Assembly (NCBI GenBank): GCA_016789905.1
Contig: JAEUQC010000036.1
Coordinates: 1-41,431 of the forward strand
Source of the DNA: Bryobacterales bacterium
GTDB lineage: Bacteria > Acidobacteriota > Terriglobia > Bryobacterales > Bryobacteraceae
Direction of reading: 5' to 3'
DNA length: 41,431 nucleotides
Part shown: in pieces, positions 36,601 to 41,431 of the stretch
Layout of the letters: the number at the start of each line of letters is the position of its first letter
How positions within the stretch are numbered: position 1 is the stretch's first letter
Translations under genes and position numbers: made by a program
Notes under the pieces: model-generated
What the model saw: the letters and a program-made list of their open reading frames with translations, nothing else
Told to the model about the DNA's origin: nothing
Database searches by the model: none

Positions 36601-37058
36601 CGAATGCCGCCCGAGAATAGTGGCAGGTCCTCCAGGAACTTTTTGGAAAGCTGCTGGCCCCGCTCCGGGCTCGACGTTTCCAGCAACGGCGCATCCGCCG
36701 TCACTTCCACCGTCTGCTGCACGTCGCCAATCTCCAAACGCAGGTCCAAATCCTGGCGCTGCGCAATGCGGATCTCAATGTTTGTCCGGTTCAGCTTCTT
36801 GAACCCGGTCTTTTCTACAGTAATGTTATAGTTCGAGACCGGAACGGCCGGAAAAACATACAGGCCAGCATCGGTCGTGAGCACTTCCAGTTTGCTGCCG
36901 GTCGCCACACTTGTGGCAACCACTTTCGCGCCGGGTACGGCTGCGCCATTCGGATCCGTGACTGTACCACTCAGCGAACCGGTCGATGTCTGCGCATACA
37001 TCGCCGCGCTGGTCAGAACCACGATCCCGACTAACGAGGTCATCTTCTTTCGTATCAT
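33645..37058 (-). CDS. Oar-like TonB-dependent receptor
   Basis: This 1137-residue receptor is complete. It has a signal peptide (MTSLVGIVVLTSAAMYAQ) and a carboxypeptidase-regulatory domain (TGSLSGTVTDPNGAAVPGAKV, about 26-110). The plug (about 120-260) has FSEFKMLQSNYSAEYGRVGGGIEIYVAKSGTNWFHGAAF, and a long barrel ends in GLRLEF. The substrate is unknown. The start at 37058 is preceded by GAGGTG; the frame continues nine codons upstream and an ATG 15 bases later is also possible. Codon use is visibly less C-biased than in neighbours such as cysS and the receptor at 37739, which may reflect high expression or transfer. It faces the terminator shared with the PKD-like gene. Confidence 0.9.
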   Translation of the reverse strand: MIRKKMTSLVGIVVLTSAAMYAQTSTGSLSGTVTDPNGAAVPGAKVVATSVATGSKLEVLTTDAGLYVFPAVPVSNYNITVEKTGFKKLNRTNIEIRIAQRQDLDLRLEIGDVQQTVEVTADAPLLETSSPERGQQLSKKFLEDLPLFSGGIRNPRNFVNFMPGVTNNGEQSVSGSGGRAQEVLIDGGSALNVESSAVFNFPSSEMFSEFKMLQSNYSAEYGRVGGGIEIYVAKSGTNWFHGAAFHNMRRDIWNANAWNTVGRARPKERFNETGGVIGGPVFMPKVYDGRNKTFWFFTYIKDIRPISIGFPLSTVPTAQMKQGVFNQTGVPIIYDPATTAGDVRQPFPENTIPQARFSRSARNLMPLIPNPTRATLAGNYDFVNRSAFERTIWSLKFDHAFSATNRASFFYSNEVQAQDDVTNFEGPIGNGLQNFQKPFNYRINHDLSIRPNLLMHTTYSFSKTRQTWDNPNQRGAGSRLGFNLTGDSDAIPRIQFTGPAGLSPYGVQDGKVANGLQYNTQYHISQGYTLLKGKHEYKFGWGYRRFLTLGQDLAGTNGRYLFNRTQTGSPTALTSTGHEFASLLLGGVDQASQIVPPVLFDTTFYHDTSVYFQDNWKVTSKLTLNLGMRYEVPIGWHVPGGNGYSMVDIRVPNPGAGGLPGALVFSGTGPGRTGQKRFYPTDYSNIGPRLGAAYQLGPKTVLRGGWSIYYQGLSSGGCGCRAGFAGSNDLQSDGRNAILNWDNGIPLAPGYRPPPIIDPSYVNFQSVQYQGSTAGQAGRIYNWSVNVQHEVKNFLIDVAYQGNRGTRLNSTIDLNQLPTSALSRGSLLSARIDSPAAAAAGVRAPFANFPGGQSVAQSLRPFPQYLSVSSLFAGYGKSWYDALQTKVERRFGSYQLQANYTWSKSLGNGHFRQVFNQQGGQGSPQDYYNLPDGKSFMPFDIPHVLNILSTFDLPFGKGKKYMSSTNKITNALVSGWTIAGAQVYRKGTLLQLVTPGNPLGNGVLFAPLTKANRTAIPIRTGIDRTALDPGPGSTTRFFNPGAFTAAPQYTLGTAAFYHNDFRQPAVFSENLGIVKRTTLFANDKNPIVLTYRADGFNIFNRTSFGNINGIVGNANFGRPQSVQTGARLITMGLRLEF

Positions 37059-37197
37059 TTCACCTCTTCGGTTTTCGGTAGACAAGTCTATGAATTTTCA
37101 TATACTTGCGCCACCTGGGGGGATTTCTCAACGTAGTATAACAAAGCAATGAAACTTTGCTAGTCCAAAAACTTCTATCGGCGCTCCCATCCAAAAA
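37059..37197 (-). promoter_or_regulatory. AT-richer leader and possible promoter of the receptor gene
   Basis: This stretch lies upstream of the receptor at 33645-37058. On the minus strand TATACT (37140-37135) matches five of six -10 bases, but no good -35 is visible at the right distance. The inverted repeat CAAAG-N8-CTTTG (37142-37159) lies just upstream of it and could be an operator. The inferred leader would be about 70 nt. Confidence 0.35.
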
Positions 37198-37638
37198 CTA
37201 TTGCCCGGATTCCCCCGAGTGCCCCTCCAAAAACGCCTCATCTATCTCTTTTCGCCCCCGAAATCCCTCCGTCACCCCGTGCCAATACCGGATCTCCTCC
37301 TCCCCAATCCGCCAGCACAGCAGTACCTCCTCCCCCCGGTACCACGCCGGAAAGTCAATCAACCCAACCTCCAAATCCTTCACCTCCACCCCCATCTCCG
37401 CCAAACTCCCCAACTCCTGTTCCAATATCGCCCGCGCCGCCTCCTTCTTCGCCACCACCCGCGTCACCCGCTCCCGGTCCACCATCGATCCCCCTGCCAT
37501 CAAGATCCCCTTCTGGATCTCCAAAAACGCCTCTTCCGCCTGCCCATATTCGTTCCGCGCAAACAGCGCGTCCCGCAAATGCCGTTCCACCCGCCCCAGC
37601 AGCCCGTTCGCTTCCCCCACCGTAAAGTACCGCTTCAT
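37198..37638 (-). CDS. DUF2203-family protein
   Basis: This 146-residue protein matches the DUF2203 pattern I know. It has FTVGEANGLLGRVERHL at the N-terminus, a helical middle, then the conserved KDLEVGLIDFPAWYRGEEVLLCWRIGEEEIRYWHGVTEGFRGRKEID. Members are soluble and mostly helical, with no established function. No ribosome site is seen; TATACT on the minus strand (37658-37653) is a good -10 whose start site would lie only about ten bases from the ATG, so a leaderless message is possible. It diverges from the TonB receptor at 37739. Confidence 0.88.
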   Translation of the reverse strand: MKRYFTVGEANGLLGRVERHLRDALFARNEYGQAEEAFLEIQKGILMAGGSMVDRERVTRVVAKKEAARAILEQELGSLAEMGVEVKDLEVGLIDFPAWYRGEEVLLCWRIGEEEIRYWHGVTEGFRGRKEIDEAFLEGHSGESGQ

Positions 37639-37738
37639 ATAGAGTTAGCCAAAGTATATCAGTCCGCTCACCGCCCAATCGGGCCCGCTCACGACTTTCC
37701 CCTATCCCTGCCCGCCGAAACCGCATCACAATAGCATA

Positions 37739-39913
37739 GTGAGATTCATCTATCATTTACTCCTCGCCGCGAACGCCCTCGCCGCCGCTTCTCTGGAAGG
37801 CACCGTTACTCTCGAATCCACCGGCAAGCCCATCCACCACGTCACTGTTGTTCTCCCACAGCTCAACAAGTCCACCGAGACGGACGACGACGGCAAGTTC
37901 CGCTTCTCCAATCTTCCCAATGGCGAATTCGACATCCTCGCCCAGGCCGCCGGCCTCACCGACGCCCGCAAAAAGGTCCAACTCACCGCCAGCGACAATA
38001 CACAGGTTAACTTTTCCCTCCGCCTCTCCCCCATCCGCCAGGAAATCACCGTTACCGCCTCCGGAAAAGTGGAGACCACCCTCGAAGCCATCAATTCCGT
38101 CACCGCCCTCGACACCCTCGACCTCGCCACCAAGACCGCTACTTCCCTGGGCGACGTCCTCGACGGCCAGCCCGGCGTCTTCAAACGCTCCTACGGCCCC
38201 GGCACCACCCGCCCCGTTCTCCGCGGTTTCGATGGCGATCGCGTCCTTATTATGCAGGACGGCGTCCGCACCGGCACCCTCTCGTCCCAGTCCGGCGACC
38301 ACGGCGAACCCGTCGATCCCCAGTCCCTCGAACGCGTCGAAATCGTCCGCGGCCCCGCCACGCTCCTCTACGGTTCCAACGCCATCGGCGGCGTTGTCAA
38401 TATGATTAGCGATCACCACGCCGGCCAGTCCGCCCCCCACGATGGCGTTCACGGCTACCTCTCCGCTATCGCCGGATCCAACAACGGCCTCCACGGCGGC
38501 AGCGCCGGGGTCAGTGCCGGCACCGGCCCCTGGGTTCTCCGCCTCAACACCGGCGGCCAGCGAGCCTCCGATTACCGCACCGCTCGCGAACGCATCGAAA
38601 ACTCCGGCGCCCGCACCCTCTCCGGCGGCACCTCCCTTTCCCGCTACTCCGAAAAAGGCTGGTTCACTGCCGCCTACAACACGCAGCGCGGCACCTACCA
38701 GATCCCCTTTATTGAAGAGGAGCACGACAATCACGAAGAAGAAGAGGAGGAGGAAGAAGGCCACGGCCACGAACGCGTCCGGCTTCCTTTCTCCCGCCAC
38801 AACATCCGCGTCACCGGCGGCCTTCACGATAAGCTCAACTTCTCACTCAACTACAGCAACTGGAACCACAACGAAGTCGCCAACGGCGAAATCGAAAATC
38901 AGTTCTTCAACAAACAGTTCGATTACCGCCTCGTCGTCGACCAGAAGCGCAAAGGCGCCTTCAGCGGCAGTTTCGGCCTCTGGGGTCTCCAGCGCGACTA
39001 TGAAGCCATCGGCGCCGAAGCCATCACCCCGCCCGTCAACCAGAAATCCTTCGCCGTCTTTGGTGTCGAAAGCATTCAATTGGAGCGGGCCAAACTCCAA
39101 TTCGGCGGCCGTATTGAAAACTCGCGCTTCAACCCCGAAACCGGCCCCAAGCGCAGCTTCACCGGCTTTTCCGGCAGCGCCGGGCTCAATGTGCCCCTTT
39201 GGAACGGCGGCGCGTTCGTGTCCAGTTACAATCACTCCTACCGCGCCCCGGCCCTCGAAGAGCTTTACGCTCTCGGCCCCCACGTCGGTAACCTGACCTA
39301 CGAAATCGGCGACAGCAACCTGCGCGGCGAGCGTTCCAACGGCTTCGATGTCTCGCTCCGTCACACTTCCCCGCGCTTCCGTGCCGAAGCGAACTGGTTC
39401 TACTATCGCCTCAATCAATATGTGTATCTCGCCCCCACCGGCGAAATCGAAGACGGTCTCATCGCCGCCCGCTATTCGCAAAGCAACGCCCGCTATACCG
39501 GCTTCGATAGTAAGGTGCAGGCGGCGCTGCATCCCATGTTCTGGCTCAATCTCGGTTTCGACGCCGTGGACGCACAACTCACCGTCAACAACACCCCGCT
39601 CCCGCGCATCCCCCCGGTTCGCGGCCGCGCCGGCATCGACTTCCGCTACAAAGCCTTCAGCATCGCCCCGGAGTTAACCCTCGCCAACAAGCAAACCCAG
39701 ATCTTCCCCACCGAAACCGAAACGGCGGGCTACGGAACGGCCAGCCTCCGCGCCACCTATACGCTCGCCCGCCAGCACACCGTCCATCTCTTCTCCGTCA
39801 ACTGGTTCAACGCCAACAACGCCTACTATCGCAATCACCTGTCGTTCATCAAAAACCAGGCCGCCGAAATGGGCCGCGGCGTCGCCGTCTCCTACAACCT
39901 CCGCTTCTTCTAA
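37739..39913 (+). CDS. TonB-dependent receptor with His/Glu-rich loop, likely metal receptor
   Basis: This 724-residue classical TonB-dependent receptor has a short signal peptide (MRFIYHLLLAANALAAAS) and a carboxypeptidase-regulatory domain (about 19-98: LEGTVTLESTGKPIHHVTVVL). The plug (about 105-225) has VLRGFDGDRVLIMQDGVRTG, VEIVRGPATLLYGSNAIGGVVNMI and a His-containing end. The 22-strand-type barrel ends in YNLRFF. Residues 326-345 form a loop with eight consecutive glutamates and four histidines. Together with DHH at 225-227 this resembles the metal-capturing loops of ZnuD-type zinc receptors, so zinc, nickel or copper uptake is my inference. The start is GTG without a clear ribosome site. 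The stop codon lies against the palindrome at 39912. Confidence 0.9.
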   Translation: MRFIYHLLLAANALAAASLEGTVTLESTGKPIHHVTVVLPQLNKSTETDDDGKFRFSNLPNGEFDILAQAAGLTDARKKVQLTASDNTQVNFSLRLSPIRQEITVTASGKVETTLEAINSVTALDTLDLATKTATSLGDVLDGQPGVFKRSYGPGTTRPVLRGFDGDRVLIMQDGVRTGTLSSQSGDHGEPVDPQSLERVEIVRGPATLLYGSNAIGGVVNMISDHHAGQSAPHDGVHGYLSAIAGSNNGLHGGSAGVSAGTGPWVLRLNTGGQRASDYRTARERIENSGARTLSGGTSLSRYSEKGWFTAAYNTQRGTYQIPFIEEEHDNHEEEEEEEEGHGHERVRLPFSRHNIRVTGGLHDKLNFSLNYSNWNHNEVANGEIENQFFNKQFDYRLVVDQKRKGAFSGSFGLWGLQRDYEAIGAEAITPPVNQKSFAVFGVESIQLERAKLQFGGRIENSRFNPETGPKRSFTGFSGSAGLNVPLWNGGAFVSSYNHSYRAPALEELYALGPHVGNLTYEIGDSNLRGERSNGFDVSLRHTSPRFRAEANWFYYRLNQYVYLAPTGEIEDGLIAARYSQSNARYTGFDSKVQAALHPMFWLNLGFDAVDAQLTVNNTPLPRIPPVRGRAGIDFRYKAFSIAPELTLANKQTQIFPTETETAGYGTASLRATYTLARQHTVHLFSVNWFNANNAYYRNHLSFIKNQAAEMGRGVAVSYNLRFF

Positions 39914-39940
39914 ATAATTGGTGCCAGGCACCAATTATTT
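39912..39940. repeat. Third copy of the palindrome, overlapping a receptor stop codon
   Basis: AAATAATTGGTGCC (39912-39925), a central A, and the exact reverse complement (39927-39940). The first two bases belong to the TAA stop (39911-39913) of the TonB receptor. The core is identical to the palindromes at 27471 and 27667, about 12 kb away. Confidence 0.9.
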
Positions 39941-39956
39941 CTTGCGATTCCCCCGC

Positions 39957-39979
39957 CCCCGATCGCACTCGTATCGGGG
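39957..39979. repeat. Short hairpin
   Basis: CCCCGAT (39957-39963) pairs with ATCGGGG (39973-39979) across nine bases. It lies in the 175-bp gap between the metal-type receptor and the convergent unknown gene. No T-run follows. Nothing else recognisable is seen in this gap. Confidence 0.4.
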
Positions 39980-40088
39980 CGCACAGCCGTGGCGGTCGTT
40001 CCATCTGGCAAATTTCGCCCACCGGCGCCGCGCGTACCCGCCGGTTCCCGATGAATACCGGCGCCCGATTCGCCGCCGTCAACCCAGC

Positions 40089-40754
40089 CTATTTCCGGAA
40101 CGTCAGCGTCGCCTTCCCGGCCGCGCCCGCGTACAGCACTTCCACCAATTGTATGGATTGGTCTTTCCCTCTATACGGAAAGAACAGCAAACCCGCTACC
40201 GGCACGGCGCGGTCCCCTTCCGGCAGCGCCGCTTTCTGTACTTTTTGTTCCATCGCCCGCCGCAGCGGAAACGGCATCTTCGGCGGCGCCGGCTTCGGGT
40301 CGCCCGCCGCTCCGCCGCCGCCTCCTCCTGAAATTCCGCCCTTCGATTTCGGCCCCTCCGCCGGAACATCCGGAATCCATTCCGGGTCCGAAAGGGATTT
40401 CATCACCAGCCCGTACTGCTGGCTTTCAATTGGGTTCTTCTTGCCATTGATCTTGATGGAAAAATCGGTGAACGAGAGTTTCACTTTCCCATCGGCCGGG
40501 CCGAAGAAAGCCACCTCCACCGCCACAAAATCTTCAGAGCTAAGCGGGCCCTGCAGCGTCGGCACCGCGTGGCCAACAAAATCGGCCGCCACCGTGAACG
40601 CCCCTGCCTTCTCCGCCGCCTGGTAGTCGGACGGCGCCGCCCGCGGCGGCAGGCCCTGTGTCTCCACCGGTGCGGCCGTCTGCGCGCGCAAGCCTATTGC
40701 GCCGAGGGCGCCCATCGTCAATACGTGGCGTCGAAGTACTCGTGAATCGTGCAT
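40089..40754 (-). CDS. Exported protein of unknown function (Tat-like signal)
   Basis: This 221-residue protein begins with RVLRRHVLTMGALGAIGLRAQ, a twin-arginine-like export signal with a weak hydrophobic stretch. The mature part has a beta-rich region (about 45-115: AADFVGHAVPTLQGPLSSEDFVAVEVAFFG, KLSFTDFSIKINGKKNPI). A Gly/Pro-rich linker with GGGGGGAAG leads to a C-terminal strand region (AVPVAGLLFFPYRGKDQSIQLVEVLYAGAAGKATLTF). I do not recognise a family. TGAGGA directly touches the ATG, so the start may be elsewhere nearby. It is convergent with the TonB receptor at 37739. Confidence 0.65.
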   Translation of the reverse strand: MHDSRVLRRHVLTMGALGAIGLRAQTAAPVETQGLPPRAAPSDYQAAEKAGAFTVAADFVGHAVPTLQGPLSSEDFVAVEVAFFGPADGKVKLSFTDFSIKINGKKNPIESQQYGLVMKSLSDPEWIPDVPAEGPKSKGGISGGGGGGAAGDPKPAPPKMPFPLRRAMEQKVQKAALPEGDRAVPVAGLLFFPYRGKDQSIQLVEVLYAGAAGKATLTFRK

Positions 40755-41208
40755 TCCTCAGGCCAAGTTAACATACGGCGGCGCTGCCCGGCCATGCCTA
40801 CGGCCGTTACAAGCGATAATTGCGGCCCCGGCTCCTGCCTCCACATTCCCTCTGAGGCCTTTCGCTTGCACTTTCTGCGATATCCGGGTTTTTCCTGACA
40901 GCAGTCGTCGTGAATGCCGCTCCTGTTCCCGAATCCGCCCGATGTTTGGGCTCGCCCGTCCGGTGCGCAGGCGGCCCGCCGCAGTACCGTCTCAGCGTCG
41001 TTCCTGGCTACCGGTGCTGTCCCCTTAAATCCACCGCCCATTCCACTACCGGGAAATGGGCAACCGCAACCCATCCCTCCGAATCGCATTTCCGAAGCTC
41101 CCCTCCCCGCCGTTCCCAGCTTTTTAAGAAACATTTCTCCTTTCTTTTCAACACCGCCATCCGTAAAGCCGCCCAAAACCATTGACTCCCCTTGCTACAC
41201 TCAAATCA
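40755..41208. other. Gene-free region of about 450 bp
   Basis: No convincing coding sequence is seen. A minus-strand frame (41182-40718) has a good ribosome site and start (AAAGGAG, then ATG at about 41134), but its protein is Gly/Cys/Arg-rich with no recognised family and it runs into the unknown gene. It could be a decayed gene or an untranslated RNA. CTGTCCCC at 41017-41024 resembles one arm of the palindrome at 41210. Confidence 0.4.
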
Positions 41209-41209
41209 G

Positions 41210-41227
41210 GGGACAGAATACTGTCCC
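41210..41227. repeat. Palindrome of a second type
   Basis: GGGACAG (41210-41216) and CTGTCCC (41221-41227) flank AATA. It differs from the AATTGGTGCC palindromes. It lies just upstream of a terminator-like hairpin and of the next gene. Similar GGGACAG palindromes are, to my knowledge, scattered in many bacterial genomes, but I cannot search here. Confidence 0.75.
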
Positions 41228-41232
41228 GCGCC

Positions 41233-41265
41233 AAAGGCCCTCCGCCATACCCGGAGGGCCTTTTT
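41233..41265 (+). terminator. Terminator-like hairpin ahead of the last gene
   Basis: AAAGGCCCTCCG (41233-41244) pairs with CGGAGGGCCTTT (41252-41263) across seven bases, followed by T's. It sits 20 bp upstream of the next start codon. It could terminate an upstream transcript or act as an attenuator. Confidence 0.8.
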
Positions 41266-41284
41266 GCGTTTACAAGGAGCCAAT

Positions 41285-41431
41285 ATGACCCGCGAAGAAA
41301 AAGCCCAAATCAGCCGCGAAAACGGCGCCAAGTCCCGTGGCCCCCGCACCGAGGCCGGCAAAGCCAAGTCCAGCCGCAATGCCATCAAGCATGGCGATTA
41401 CGCCGACGTCCTCAAACACTTCGTTCCGCCC
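41285..41431 (+). CDS. GAKSRGP-motif protein, partial at window edge
   Basis: Only the first 49 codons are present. AAGGAG at 41274-41279 is a strong ribosome site. The protein begins MTREEKAQISRENGAKSRGP, followed by RTEAGKAKSSRNAIKHGDYA. This basic N-terminal motif (NGAKSxGPxTxxGKAxSxxNAxKHG) is, from memory, common in short hypothetical proteins of Acidobacteria and Planctomycetes. I know no established function. The basic character suggests nucleic-acid binding, which is speculation. Confidence 0.7.
   Translation, partial: MTREEKAQISRENGAKSRGPRTEAGKAKSSRNAIKHGDYADVLKHFVPP

Noticed and set aside
38734..38760. GAA/GAG run as a simple repeat or expansion artefact
   Set aside because: It stays in frame, mixes GAA and GAG codons and is framed by histidines, so it reads as a functional acidic/His loop.
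40718..41182. Minus-strand frame of 154 codons
   Set aside because: It has a plausible ribosome site, but no recognised family, and it overlaps the start of the neighbouring gene. It is kept as an unexplained region, not a gene.

Overview
The window looks like a chromosomal segment of an Acidobacteriota bacterium, most likely from the Solibacter/Bryobacter side of the phylum. I infer this from family content, not from a search. The evidence is three very large Oar-type TonB-dependent receptors (with or without an N-terminal carboxypeptidase-regulatory domain), an acidobacterial-type VWFA protein, a TonB with long proline tracts, secreted TPR proteins, a small-protein start with the GAKSRGP motif, GC-rich coding sequence, and dense genes with stop/start overlaps.

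Layout. (1) 37-7521, minus strand: TPR protein, MacB/FtsX-type permease, tgt, yajC, secD, secF, tonB. This is the YajC-SecDF accessory module of the Sec translocon, with queuosine tRNA modification upstream and an energy transducer downstream. (2) 7627-9135, plus strand: a secreted carboxypeptidase-regulatory/TPR protein, a clear terminator, and a small membrane-anchored zinc-ribbon protein. (3) 9139-13696, minus strand: a plug-less Oar-like receptor, a secreted VWFA protein and a membrane-anchored coiled-coil protein, joined by overlapping stop/start codons. (4) 13714-20469, plus strand: six genes, each overlapping the next: lpxD, a LOG-family protein, a membrane PP2C (SpoIIE/RsbU-type) phosphatase, a two-TM K+ channel with RCK domains, the bifunctional NAD(P)HX repair enzyme and tsaE. 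(5) 20450-24192: acyl-CoA synthetase (minus), inositol-monophosphatase-family enzyme (plus), DUF4126 membrane protein and a GlsB/YeaQ small membrane protein (both minus). (6) 24307-28501: an Oar-type receptor, a palindrome, a tandem duplication of about 195 bp that carries the palindrome, and an NTF2-like secreted protein. (7) 28631-33586, plus strand: a chemoreceptor lacking an obvious HAMP domain, cysS overlapping a Cys/Met-metabolism PLP enzyme, and a secreted PKD-like protein ending at a bidirectional terminator. (8) 33645-37638, minus strand: a third Oar-type receptor and a DUF2203 protein. (9) 37739-39913, plus strand: a smaller classical TonB receptor with an acidic/histidine-rich loop that suggests metal uptake, followed by another copy of the palindrome. 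(10) 40089-41431: a Tat-like exported unknown (minus), about 450 bp without a recognised gene, a second kind of palindrome, a terminator hairpin and the start of a GAKSRGP-type protein cut by the window edge.

The genes most worth attention are the coupled receptor/VWFA/coiled-coil module, the coupled lpxD-to-tsaE operon, the His/Glu-loop receptor, and the 28-32 nt palindromes that begin at or inside the stop codons of two receptor genes. Strand composition also changes: the given strand is near-neutral to slightly G-rich up to about 18 kb and clearly C-rich afterwards, whatever the gene orientation. No tRNA, rRNA, CRISPR array, integrase or transposase gene was seen.
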